This document shows, piece by piece, positions 17,066 to 25,159 of a stretch of DNA of 64,000 bases (position 1 is the first letter of the stretch; each line of letters opens with the position of its first letter). The notes under the pieces are model-generated. The model was not told the DNA's origin, did no database searches, and saw only the letters and a list, made by a program, of their open reading frames with translations. Source of the stretch: Pedobacter sp. PLR (GTDB taxonomy: Bacteria > Bacteroidota > Bacteroidia > Sphingobacteriales > Sphingobacteriaceae). Location of the stretch: positions 682,001-746,000 of the forward strand of contig NZ_JAPIVQ010000003.1 in the NCBI RefSeq assembly GCF_026239675.1, written 5' to 3'. The position numbers and the translations under genes are program-made.

Positions 17066-18094
17066 ATGAATAAGGATAAAAAACCGCAACAAAACACCAT
17101 TCTTGATATCGCAGAGGCCTTGAAGCTTTCTCCGGCAACGATTTCAAGGGCGCTGAACAATCATCCTCATGTGAAGGAGAAAACAAAAAGCGATGTATTG
17201 AAAATGGCGGCTCAGCTGGGGTATAGAAGGAACCAGATGGCTTCGGGGTTAAGGAGTAATAAGACCCATACCGTTGGGCTTATCGTGCCTCGTATATCCA
17301 TGTTTTTTCATGCAGAAGTGATCACCACGATTCAGAATGCCCTGCATAAACATGGGTATAACCTGATTATTTGCCAGTCAAATGATCTGCTGACTATGGA
17401 AGAAGAACTCGCCGATATCCTTTATGCTTCCAGAGTAGATGCCTTGATTGTTGCCTGTACCCTGCAAACCACGGATTTTAGTCATTTTGATAAACTGGTG
17501 AGTAGCGGAATTCCCGTGATTTTTTACGACCGTGTTCCCCTGGATGCCTATCCCGCAACTTTTATTAAAGGGGATGATTTTCGCGGAGGATATCTGGCTA
17601 CCTGTCATTTGATTGAAACGGGTAGTCAAAAGATTGCCCATATTTCCGGGAAGTTAAGCTCTAACCTTTATCAGGATCGTACTGCGGGGTTTAGGAAGGC
17701 AATGGAACAACACCAGCTGCCGGTAAACCCCGATTGGGTTTTCCATCAGGAACTGACCCATGAAAATGCGAAAGAAGCGATGACGAAGATGTTTTCAGGA
17801 GCAATTGTTCCCGATGCCCTGTTTTCCGCTAATGATGTGACGGCCATTGCCGCACTCGAATTTGCCAAAGAAAACGGGATTCAGGTGCCCCGTGATTTGA
17901 AAATTATCGGGTATTCAAATGATCCGAGAACTTCAATCATTACGCCCGCTTTGTCTACCATAGAGCAGTATCCAGCTAAGGTTGGGCAAAAAATTGTAGA
18001 GGTGTTGATGGAGCAGTTGAAAAATGGAGAAAGGGAAGTCGGGCAAAAACCTTATGTGATTCCGGTTGATCTGATCAGGCGGATGTCTTCCTAA
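17066..18094 (+). CDS. LacI family transcriptional regulator
   Basis: The 342-residue protein has an N-terminal LacI helix-turn-helix (about residues 11-60: ILDIAEALKLSPATISRALN, then the hinge region MASGLRSNKTHTVGLIVP). A periplasmic-binding-protein-like sugar sensor domain follows (about residues 65-340), with GGYLATCHLIETGSQKIAHI and DALFSANDVTAIAALEFAKE as family landmarks. It heads the uronate-use gene row that starts 42 bases downstream of its stop, so it is the likely regulator of GH88-kduI-DUF4861-kduD. The effector is probably a product of that pathway. The palindrome at 16992-17005 is a good candidate for its own operator. Confidence 0.93.
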   Translation: MNKDKKPQQNTILDIAEALKLSPATISRALNNHPHVKEKTKSDVLKMAAQLGYRRNQMASGLRSNKTHTVGLIVPRISMFFHAEVITTIQNALHKHGYNLIICQSNDLLTMEEELADILYASRVDALIVACTLQTTDFSHFDKLVSSGIPVIFYDRVPLDAYPATFIKGDDFRGGYLATCHLIETGSQKIAHISGKLSSNLYQDRTAGFRKAMEQHQLPVNPDWVFHQELTHENAKEAMTKMFSGAIVPDALFSANDVTAIAALEFAKENGIQVPRDLKIIGYSNDPRTSIITPALSTIEQYPAKVGQKIVEVLMEQLKNGEREVGQKPYVIPVDLIRRMSS

Positions 18095-18136
18095 ATAATT
18101 GAAACACAAATTTTGAATTAATAATAGATATAGATT

Positions 18137-19333
18137 ATGCAAAAGCTTCTTGTTTTTTTAAGTTTTTTAATGATGAACACTGCTGTTCTAAAGGCCCAGA
18201 ATATTCCGGCAAAAGCGGGAATGAGCCAGTTAATTGATGATCAGTTTAAATTTGCTGAACAGCAATACAAAGTACTCAGCAAGAATGTTCCGGCAGATGT
18301 GATGCCTCAAACCTATAATGCGGCGAAAAATAAAGTGCAAACCAGTGACACCAAATGGTGGTGCAGTGGCTTCTATCCGGGTACCTTATTTTATATCTAT
18401 GAGTATACGAAAGATCCGGAAATCCTGACCGAAGCGACCGCCAGATTGGGTATTCTTGAAAAGGAAAAACACTATACAGGAAACCATGACCTGGGTTTCA
18501 TGATGTATTGCAGTTTTGGTAATGCTTATCGCATCACTAAAAACCCCGCTTACAAAACTACAATAGATACTGCTGCGGCTTCCTTAACAACCAGATATCG
18601 CCCTGCGGCAAAAGTAATTCAATCCTGGAATGCCAATAAGAAATGGGGTGGACCAGTGATTATTGACAACATGATGAACCTGGAATTGTTGAGCTGGGTG
18701 TCAGACCATGGTGGTGATAAAAAATATAAGGAAGTGGCGATTACTCATGCCAATACTACTTTAAAGAATCACTTCCGTCCGGATTTCAGTTCTTACCATG
18801 TGATCGATTATGATATGAAAACAGGGGAAGTGGTGAAAAAACAAACTGCACAGGGTGCCGCAGATGAGTCGGCATGGAGCAGGGGGCAAAGCTGGGGATT
18901 ATATGGATATACCATGATGTACCGCTTTACCAAAGACAAACGCTATCTGGAGCAAGCTAAAAATATCGCTAAGTTTACCTTGAATCATCCTAATATGCCG
19001 GCAGACCTGGTTCCTTACTGGGATTTTGATGCACCGGGTATTCCAGATACTTACCGTGATGCTTCTGCAGCTGCTGTAAATGCTTCGGCATTATTGGAGC
19101 TGGGGCAGTATGTCAGCAAAAAAGAACGTAAAACTTATGTGGATGCAGCAGAAAAGATGATCCGTTCCCTGGCCTCAGACGCGTACCGCGCGAAATTGGG
19201 AGAGAATGGTGGTTTTCTTTTGATGCATAGTGTAGGTTCTATTCCGCATAAATCGGAAATCGATGTGCCTTTAACTTATGCCGATTATTACTTCTTAGAA
19301 GCCTTACACCGTTATAAAAACTGGTATTTGTAA
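18137..19333 (+). CDS. Unsaturated glucuronyl hydrolase, GH88 family
   Basis: The 398-residue protein has a signal peptide (residues 1-20, ending LKA-Q) and a GH88 (alpha/alpha)6-barrel. Landmarks are WWCSGFYPGTLFYIYEYTKD (74-93), GNHDLGFMMYCSFGNAY (115-131) and GGPVIIDNMMNLELLSW (171-187). Asp118 and Asp177 correspond to the two family catalytic aspartates, and a DASAAAVNASALLEL stretch follows near residue 312. GH88 enzymes hydrate the 4,5-double bond of unsaturated uronic acids at the non-reducing end of lyase-made oligosaccharides, freeing 5-keto-4-deoxyuronate. That product is the substrate of KduI, encoded next. It is probably periplasmic. Confidence 0.92.
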   Translation: MQKLLVFLSFLMMNTAVLKAQNIPAKAGMSQLIDDQFKFAEQQYKVLSKNVPADVMPQTYNAAKNKVQTSDTKWWCSGFYPGTLFYIYEYTKDPEILTEATARLGILEKEKHYTGNHDLGFMMYCSFGNAYRITKNPAYKTTIDTAAASLTTRYRPAAKVIQSWNANKKWGGPVIIDNMMNLELLSWVSDHGGDKKYKEVAITHANTTLKNHFRPDFSSYHVIDYDMKTGEVVKKQTAQGAADESAWSRGQSWGLYGYTMMYRFTKDKRYLEQAKNIAKFTLNHPNMPADLVPYWDFDAPGIPDTYRDASAAAVNASALLELGQYVSKKERKTYVDAAEKMIRSLASDAYRAKLGENGGFLLMHSVGSIPHKSEIDVPLTYADYYFLEALHRYKNWYL

Positions 19334-19340
19334 GCGCTTA
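19331..19340. promoter_or_regulatory. Palindrome TAAGCGCTTA at the end of the GH88 gene
   Basis: A perfect 10-base palindrome with central CG overlaps the GH88 stop codon and lies about 77 bases before kduI. It has the shape of a LacI/CcpA-family half-site pair but differs from the palindrome at 16992-17005, so its role is uncertain. Confidence 0.3.
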
Positions 19341-19416
19341 AAACAACGGATTAAATAAAAACAATCGCCTTAAAATAAAACAGGCAGGATCATATTCAAT
19401 TATTAAAATTATATAG

Positions 19417-20259
19417 ATGAAAACATATTTTGACAGCAGGTTCGCATTGAGCCCAAATGAAGGAAAACAATTAGATACTCAAGGATTACGTGATAACTTT
19501 CTGATGGAAAAGCTTTTTGAAGCAGATGCCATTCATTTGACTTTATCCCATTTCGACAGATATATTGCCGGTGGTGTAATGCCGGTAAAAGGAACCGTTC
19601 TTTTATCCAACCCGGAAAACCTGAAAGCTAAGTACTTCCTGGAAAGAAGAGAATTGGGGATCATCAATGTCGGTGGAAAAGGTACTGTAGTTGCTGATGG
19701 AACTACTTACGAATTGGAATATAAAGAAGCTTTATACCTTGGTAAAGGCACACAGGAAGTGAGTTTTTCTTCCGCTGATGCAAATGCACCGGCTAAGTTT
19801 TATATCAATTCTGCACCTGCACACCATACTTATCCTTCAAGAAAAGTTTCTAAAGCAGAAGCAGAAGTAGTAGAATTAGGTTCAGCAGCAACGGCCAATC
19901 ACAGGGTGATTAATAAGTTGATTGTGAACAGTGTATTGCCTACTTGTCAGCTGCAAATGGGCATGACAGAATTGAAAAGTGGTAGTGTCTGGAATACTAT
20001 GCCGGCACATACCCACGATCGCAGGATGGAAGTTTACTTCTATTTTGAAGTACCGGAAGGACAGAGTGTATGTCATTTTATGGGACAACCTCAGGAAACC
20101 AGACACGTGTGGATGCAAAATGAGCAGGCGATTATTTCACCAAACTGGTCGGTACACTCCGGAGCAGGAACCAGCAATTATACTTTCATCTGGGGAATGG
20201 CTGGTGAGAACCTTGATTATGGCGATATGGACCACTGCGCGATAACAGAACTGAGATAA
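19417..20259 (+). CDS. kduI: 5-dehydro-4-deoxy-D-glucuronate isomerase KduI
   Basis: The 280-residue protein matches KduI over its length: [20 protein letters not shown] at the start, [13 protein letters not shown] near residue 47, and the C-terminal cupin metal site in [20 protein letters not shown] (about residues 194-213), with two His and Glu, plus a later His. It converts 5-keto-4-deoxyuronate to 3-deoxy-D-glycero-2,5-hexodiulosonate in the cytoplasm. It sits between the GH88 gene that makes its substrate and, after DUF4861, kduD that uses its product. A terminator-like hairpin follows at 20278-20310. Confidence 0.96.
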   Translation: MKTYFDSRFALSPNEGKQLDTQGLRDNFLMEKLFEADAIHLTLSHFDRYIAGGVMPVKGTVLLSNPENLKAKYFLERRELGIINVGGKGTVVADGTTYELEYKEALYLGKGTQEVSFSSADANAPAKFYINSAPAHHTYPSRKVSKAEAEVVELGSAATANHRVINKLIVNSVLPTCQLQMGMTELKSGSVWNTMPAHTHDRRMEVYFYFEVPEGQSVCHFMGQPQETRHVWMQNEQAIISPNWSVHSGAGTSNYTFIWGMAGENLDYGDMDHCAITELR

Positions 20260-20277
20260 AAAAGATAAACCAAAATA

Positions 20278-20314
20278 GATCAGGTTGTGCTGAATAGCGA
20301 CAGCCTGATCTTTT
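20278..20314 (+). terminator. Hairpin with T-run between kduI and the DUF4861 gene
   Basis: GATCAGGTTGT (20278-20288) pairs with ACAGCCTGATC (20300-20310) with one wobble pair, followed by TTTT. It could end part of the transcripts after kduI and lower expression of the downstream genes, since no clear new promoter is seen in the 16 bases before the next ATG. Confidence 0.7.
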
Positions 20315-20329
20315 AAATCGTATGAACTA

Positions 20330-21469
20330 ATGAAAAAGATTCTTCTGGTGCTATGGGTATGTGCAACGCTGCCCATCGCCCTTACCGCACAAACAAAAAA
20401 TGCGAAGGCTGTGATCAGCATTCAGAACACTTCGAAAATAAAAAGAACAGCTGCGGTAACTTCAATACCATGGCAAAATGTGCTGGCGAAATATCCGGCA
20501 ATAGATACGGCAAACTTTAAGGTCTTGAATGCGGCACAAAAAGAAGTGCCTTTTCAATTGGAATATAAAGGACTGACAAGTCCTCAAAACTTGCTGGTAC
20601 AGTTGGACGTGCCGGCAAATGGTACTGTTAAACTAACTATTGTTCCAGGAAAAGGGCTGAAACCAGTTCAAAAGACTTTCGGTAGATACATTCCTGAGCG
20701 TAAAGATGATTTCGCCTGGGAAAATGATAAGGTGGCTTTCCGTATGTATGGAAAAGCGCTGGAAAATACGCCGAAAGAAAATGCTTACGGTATCGATGTA
20801 TGGGGAAAGCGAGTGAGCAGAATGGTGTTGAACGAACGTTATAAACGAGGTAAATACCATGAAGACCTTGGTGATGGGAATGATTATTACCATGTAGGGC
20901 TGACTTTGGGCGGCGGCGATATTGCCCCGATAGCAGGTGATAAAATCTATTATCCTTTAAACTACAGAACCTGGAAAATCCTTGATCAGGGAGCATTGCG
21001 TTTCACTTTTCAATTGAGTTATGAAAACTGGGATGTTGCCGGGAAATTAGTGAAAGTATCGAAAACGATTTCACTGGATGCAGGTTCTCATTTGAATAGG
21101 GTAGAAGCAAACTATGAATATCCGGGAGGTGGCAACTTACCAGTGGTAGTCGGGATCATTAAAAGACCTGAACCGGGAACTTTATTGTTAAGTGAACAAC
21201 AAGGTGTAATGGGTTATTGGGAGCCTAAACATGGCGCAGACGGTACCATGGGGATAGGGGTGATCTTATCAGATCCTAAACTTCAGATGAAGGTAACCAA
21301 AGAGCAGTTACTGGCAGAAACTACTGCAAAAAGTGGATCACCTGTGGTGTATTATAATGGTGCAGCATGGGATAAAGCAGGTGAAATTACAACTGCTGAG
21401 GCCTGGTTTACCTACCTGAACAATTTTAAACAAACATTAGAACAGCCTTTAAAGGTGACTGTTCAATAA
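20330..21469 (+). CDS. DUF4861 family exported protein
   Basis: The 379-residue protein has a signal peptide (residues 1-20, ending LTA-Q) and then the DUF4861 domain. Typical segments are GNDYYHVGLTLGGGDIAPIA (about residues 183-202), YPLNYRTWKILDQGALRFTF and GVMGYWEPKHGADGTMGIGV (about 291-310). The family occurs in polysaccharide-use loci of Bacteroidota and is expected to be a beta-rich periplasmic protein. I do not know an experimentally proven reaction for it. Its place between kduI and kduD links it to uronate metabolism, perhaps as an enzyme on the uronic-acid oligosaccharide. The gap to kduD is 26 bases. Confidence 0.82.
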   Translation: MKKILLVLWVCATLPIALTAQTKNAKAVISIQNTSKIKRTAAVTSIPWQNVLAKYPAIDTANFKVLNAAQKEVPFQLEYKGLTSPQNLLVQLDVPANGTVKLTIVPGKGLKPVQKTFGRYIPERKDDFAWENDKVAFRMYGKALENTPKENAYGIDVWGKRVSRMVLNERYKRGKYHEDLGDGNDYYHVGLTLGGGDIAPIAGDKIYYPLNYRTWKILDQGALRFTFQLSYENWDVAGKLVKVSKTISLDAGSHLNRVEANYEYPGGGNLPVVVGIIKRPEPGTLLLSEQQGVMGYWEPKHGADGTMGIGVILSDPKLQMKVTKEQLLAETTAKSGSPVVYYNGAAWDKAGEITTAEAWFTYLNNFKQTLEQPLKVTVQ

Positions 21470-21495
21470 GTCTTATTTTATAAAAACATCATCAA

Positions 21496-22266
21496 ATGTC
21501 GGTACTGAATTTATTTAATTTAAAAGGTAAAATAGCCCTGGTTACAGGTTGTAAACGTGGGATTGGAAAAGCTATGGCCGAAGCACTTGCGGAAGCCGGA
21601 GCAGATATCATTGGCGTATCCGCCAGTCTGGAAATTGAAAACTCTGCAGTAGCGCAGTCAGTGAAAGCTTTAGGACGTAATTTCTTTGCTTATCAATGTG
21701 ATTTTAATGACCGTAGTTCTTTAAAGGCATTTATTGAAAAGGTGAAATCAGAACATCCGGTAATTGATATTCTGGTAAACAATGCAGGTACTATTCTGAG
21801 AAAACCAATCGCGGAACATCCGGATGAATATTGGGATGAAGTGATTGCCGTGAACCAGACTGCACCATTTATCCTCACCCGTGAAATCGGAAAAGAGATG
21901 GTATTGAGAGGGTCTGGAAAAGTGATCTTTACTGCTTCTCTTTTGACTTTCCAGGGTGGAATTACTGTGCCTGGTTATGCCGCAAGTAAAGGTGCTGTAG
22001 GGCAGTTGACAAAAGCTTTTGCCAATGAATGGGCCAGCAAAGGGGTAAACGTGAATGCCATTGCACCAGGTTATATTTCTACAGATAATACCACTGCTTT
22101 AAGAGCAGATGAGAATAGAAGTCGCTCCATTATGGAACGTATTCCTGCGGGAAGATGGGGAGAAGCGGAAGATTTTAAAGGACCAACGGTATTTCTGGCT
22201 TCTGAAGCCTCAAACTATATGCACGGTACAGTGATGACTGTTGACGGTGGATGGATGGGGAGGTAG
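21496..22266 (+). CDS. kduD: 2-dehydro-3-deoxy-D-gluconate 5-dehydrogenase KduD (SDR)
   Basis: The 256-residue short-chain dehydrogenase starts LFNLKGKIALVTGCKRGIGK, giving the cofactor loop TGxxxGIG (about residues 18-25). It has NNAG near residue 95, the catalytic Ser in TASLLTF and the YAASK motif (Tyr and Lys near residues 158-162). The sequence follows KduD closely, including the C-terminal GTVMTVDGGWMGR. It reduces 3-deoxy-D-glycero-2,5-hexodiulosonate to 2-keto-3-deoxygluconate. The next gene, a sulfatase, starts 1 base after its stop, so the two are translated from one message. Confidence 0.95.
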   Translation: MSVLNLFNLKGKIALVTGCKRGIGKAMAEALAEAGADIIGVSASLEIENSAVAQSVKALGRNFFAYQCDFNDRSSLKAFIEKVKSEHPVIDILVNNAGTILRKPIAEHPDEYWDEVIAVNQTAPFILTREIGKEMVLRGSGKVIFTASLLTFQGGITVPGYAASKGAVGQLTKAFANEWASKGVNVNAIAPGYISTDNTTALRADENRSRSIMERIPAGRWGEAEDFKGPTVFLASEASNYMHGTVMTVDGGWMGR

Positions 22267-22267
22267 G

Positions 22268-23713
22268 ATGAGAAAGACAAGCCTATCCTTGCTGTTTTTA
22301 TTGGGCATTTCGTTGAATACGGATGCCCAACAAAAGAAAAATGAACGTCCAAATGTGATCATCATCAATATGGACGATATGGGCTATGGAGATACGGAAC
22401 CTTATGGGATGACCGGTATTCCAACCCCCAATTTTAACAGGGCGGCAACCGAAGGGATGCGCCTCACACATTTCAATACGGCACAGGCCGTATGTAGTCC
22501 TTCCCGGGCAGCACTCCTCACCGGATGTTACCCAAACAGGCTCAGCCTGGCTCATGCTTTAAGTCCGGAAGCAAAAACAGCTTTAAGTAATTCTGAAGAA
22601 ACCATTGCTTCTTTATTGAAAAAAGAAGGATACAAAACTGCAATGCTCGGAAAATGGCATCTTGGCTCTAAAGCGCCATTCCTGCCCACTTATTTCGGCT
22701 TTGATAGTTTTTATGGCATCCCTTATTCCCATGATATGTGGCCGGTTGGTTACGATGGGAAGCCGCTGGATTCCTCCACTTACAGAGGAAGATATCCGCG
22801 ATTGCCCATCATAAGCGGTGAGAAAGTGGTCGCCTATAATGATAACCTGGAAGATCAGGGGAAACTGACCGGTACCTTCACTAAAAAAGCAGTCGAATTT
22901 ATTACGGATCATCAGCAGGAACCCTTCTTTTTATACCTGGCACAACCCATGCCACATGTGCCTTTAGCAGCTTCAAAAGCTTTCAAAGGAAAGAGTGAAC
23001 TGGGGGTATTTGGCGATGTAATTATGGAATTGGACTGGTCGGTGGGAGAGATTATGAAAACGTTGGATCGATATAAACTGTCGGAAAACACGATTTTGAT
23101 TATTACCAGCGACAATGGTCCATGGTTAAATTTTGGTGACCATGCAGGTTCTACCGGAGGCTTTCGGGAAGGAAAAGGAACGGCCTGGGATGGCGGTACC
23201 CGTGTTCCCTGCCTGATCAGGTGGCCCGGTAAAATTGCTGCAGGGAGTGTGAACTCTCAATTGATGGTGAATACAGATCTTTTACCCACTATTGTGGCAT
23301 TGACCAAAGCAAAGCTGCCGGTTCATAAAATCGATGGAATGGATTTCTCCGCTTTACTAACCGGAAAAACGGCTAAAGGTCCAAGGGAAGTTTTTTACTA
23401 TTATTATGATGTCAATAACCTGAAAGCAGTACGGTATAAAAACTGGAAACTGGTGTTTCCACATAGTTCCAGAGCGTATTCAGGTAGTTTACCAGGTAAA
23501 GGTGGTTATCCTGGCCCTGCGCCAGATGTAAAAGTGAAAAAGGCTTTGTATAATCTATCCCATGATCCCGGGGAACAATACGATGTTCAGGAAAACTATC
23601 CTGAAATCGTTAAGCAAATAGAAGGATTTGCGGAAGAAGCAAGAGCGGATCTTGGCGATGACCTGACGAACCGAAAAGGGGCAAACAGGAGGCCGGCTGG
23701 AAAAGTTAATTAA
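22268..23713 (+). CDS. Sulfatase (arylsulfatase family S1)
   Basis: I set the start at the ATG at 22268, which restores a signal peptide (MRKTSLSLLFLLGISLNTDA, cleavage before QQ) and gives 481 residues. Metal-binding NMDDMGYGD (34-42) and the sulfatase signature CSPSRAALLTG with Cys76 as the residue converted to formylglycine are intact. ITSDNGPW near residue 280 supplies further metal ligands. It likely removes sulfate from an oligosaccharide in the periplasm. A maturing sulfatase modifying enzyme is required but none is encoded in the window. It is coupled to kduD. Confidence 0.93.
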   Translation: MRKTSLSLLFLLGISLNTDAQQKKNERPNVIIINMDDMGYGDTEPYGMTGIPTPNFNRAATEGMRLTHFNTAQAVCSPSRAALLTGCYPNRLSLAHALSPEAKTALSNSEETIASLLKKEGYKTAMLGKWHLGSKAPFLPTYFGFDSFYGIPYSHDMWPVGYDGKPLDSSTYRGRYPRLPIISGEKVVAYNDNLEDQGKLTGTFTKKAVEFITDHQQEPFFLYLAQPMPHVPLAASKAFKGKSELGVFGDVIMELDWSVGEIMKTLDRYKLSENTILIITSDNGPWLNFGDHAGSTGGFREGKGTAWDGGTRVPCLIRWPGKIAAGSVNSQLMVNTDLLPTIVALTKAKLPVHKIDGMDFSALLTGKTAKGPREVFYYYYDVNNLKAVRYKNWKLVFPHSSRAYSGSLPGKGGYPGPAPDVKVKKALYNLSHDPGEQYDVQENYPEIVKQIEGFAEEARADLGDDLTNRKGANRRPAGKVN

Positions 23714-23823
23714 GCCGCCCTGGCCAAACATTTTATACTTACGGAGAAGAAATAGAATGGCAGGGGAACTTGCTTTATTAGCGTAGCAAAGGTTTAAAAA
23801 CATAAACATCAAATGATATTTTA

Positions 23824-25077
23824 ATGAGAAGAAGGAATTTTTTTAAGATTGCGCCATTGGCTGGGTTGTTTGGCTTAATCAATCCGGGGAACGTTATTGC
23901 GTCTATTCCGGAAACTTTTACAGCTGTTTCAGACCGGGAATATTGGTTGGCACTCATGATCAGAATTGCAGAACCGGTTTTGAAAAATGCATCTAAAGGG
24001 GAGTTGAAGAAAAACATGCCCCTGGAAACACCGAAAGGATATGCGAAAAAAGTAGCCGAAGTGACTTATCTGGAAGCCTTGGGTAGAACACTTGCCGGTG
24101 TATCAGGCTGGCTTTCTTTACCTGCCGACCAAACGAAAGAAGGGTTGAAAAGAGCGGAGTTTGCAGACCTTGCGCGGAAAAGTATTCTAAATATCGTAGA
24201 TCCGGCAAGTCCGGATTATACGGATTTTGTGAAAAAAGGAGAGTCTCAGTTATTGGTAGATGCAGCCTTTTTAGCGCATGCTTTTTTACGTGCGCCACTA
24301 CAGCTCTGGGAACCATTGCCTGCCGCAGGAAAGCAACAGGTGATTACCGCTTTTCGTAACTTAAGGTGGATAAAACCCGGACAAAATAACTGGTTGTTGT
24401 TTGCCGCAATGGTAGAGATTTTCTTTTTGAAAATCGGAGAAGAATGGCAACAGGAAAAAGTGACTTACGCCATCGATAAACACAAAGAATGGTATAAAGG
24501 AGACGGCTGGTATGGGGATGGTGAGAAATTCCATTTTGACTATTACAATGGATTTGTGATTCAACCCATGTTGGTAGACATCGTAAAGGTGTTGGTGGAA
24601 AAGGGGCTGTACACCGAAAAAGACTATAATTTGATACTGCGGAGAATGCAGCGTTATGGCGCGAGTCAGGAACGTATGATTTCGCCGGAAGGATCGTATC
24701 CTGCTATCGGAAGGTCGGTGGTTTATCGTGTTGGCGCATTCCAGCCATTGGGACAGCTGGCCTTAAATCATCAGCTGCCTGCGATGATCAGCCCTGCACA
24801 AGTACGCTCTGCTTTAACCGCAGTGATGAAAAGACAGTTCGGAATGAAAGGAACATTCAGTCCTTCAGGATGGTTACAACTCGGTTTTTGCGGACATCAG
24901 CCCGAAGCTGCGGAAACTTATATCAGTACAGGAAGTTTATACTTGTGTAGTGTTGGTTTTTTGCCTTTGGGCTTACCTGCCAATGATGTGTTCTGGACAA
25001 ATCCGGCAGAAGACTGGAGCGGTAAAAAAGCATGGTCAGGACAGTTATATCCGGAAGACCATTCGGTTAGTTTCTAA
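23824..25077 (+). CDS. DUF2264 domain protein, putative uronate-acting glycoside hydrolase
   Basis: The 417-residue protein has an exported-looking N-terminus with twin basic residues (MRRRNFFKIAPLAGLFGL), possibly a Tat-type signal although the motif is MRRRNFFK rather than a full SRRxFLK. The rest is the DUF2264 alpha/alpha-barrel: TYLEALGRTLAGVSGWL (about residues 81-97), NNWLLFAAMVEIFFL (about 188-202) and DGWYGDGEKFHFDYYNGFV (about 229-247). DUF2264 proteins are, from memory, related to CAZy family GH154 (beta-glucuronidases); I hold that link with moderate confidence. It closes the gene row started by GH88 and ends at a bidirectional terminator. Confidence 0.8.
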   Translation: MRRRNFFKIAPLAGLFGLINPGNVIASIPETFTAVSDREYWLALMIRIAEPVLKNASKGELKKNMPLETPKGYAKKVAEVTYLEALGRTLAGVSGWLSLPADQTKEGLKRAEFADLARKSILNIVDPASPDYTDFVKKGESQLLVDAAFLAHAFLRAPLQLWEPLPAAGKQQVITAFRNLRWIKPGQNNWLLFAAMVEIFFLKIGEEWQQEKVTYAIDKHKEWYKGDGWYGDGEKFHFDYYNGFVIQPMLVDIVKVLVEKGLYTEKDYNLILRRMQRYGASQERMISPEGSYPAIGRSVVYRVGAFQPLGQLALNHQLPAMISPAQVRSALTAVMKRQFGMKGTFSPSGWLQLGFCGHQPEAAETYISTGSLYLCSVGFLPLGLPANDVFWTNPAEDWSGKKAWSGQLYPEDHSVSF

Positions 25078-25096
25078 AGAAAAACACCTGAATAAA

Positions 25097-25140
25097 AAAC
25101 GCCGCTGCATCAGTAAAATCATTCTGATACAGCGGCGTTT
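25097..25140. terminator. Bidirectional terminator between DUF2264 and GH29 genes
   Basis: AAACGCCGCT (25097-25106) pairs with AGCGGCGTTT (25131-25140), with inner ATCAG/CTGAT pairing. A-rich and T-rich flanks serve the convergent genes ending at 25077 (+) and 25160 (-). Confidence 0.85.
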
Positions 25141-25159
25141 AATATTTCTACCGGATGAG

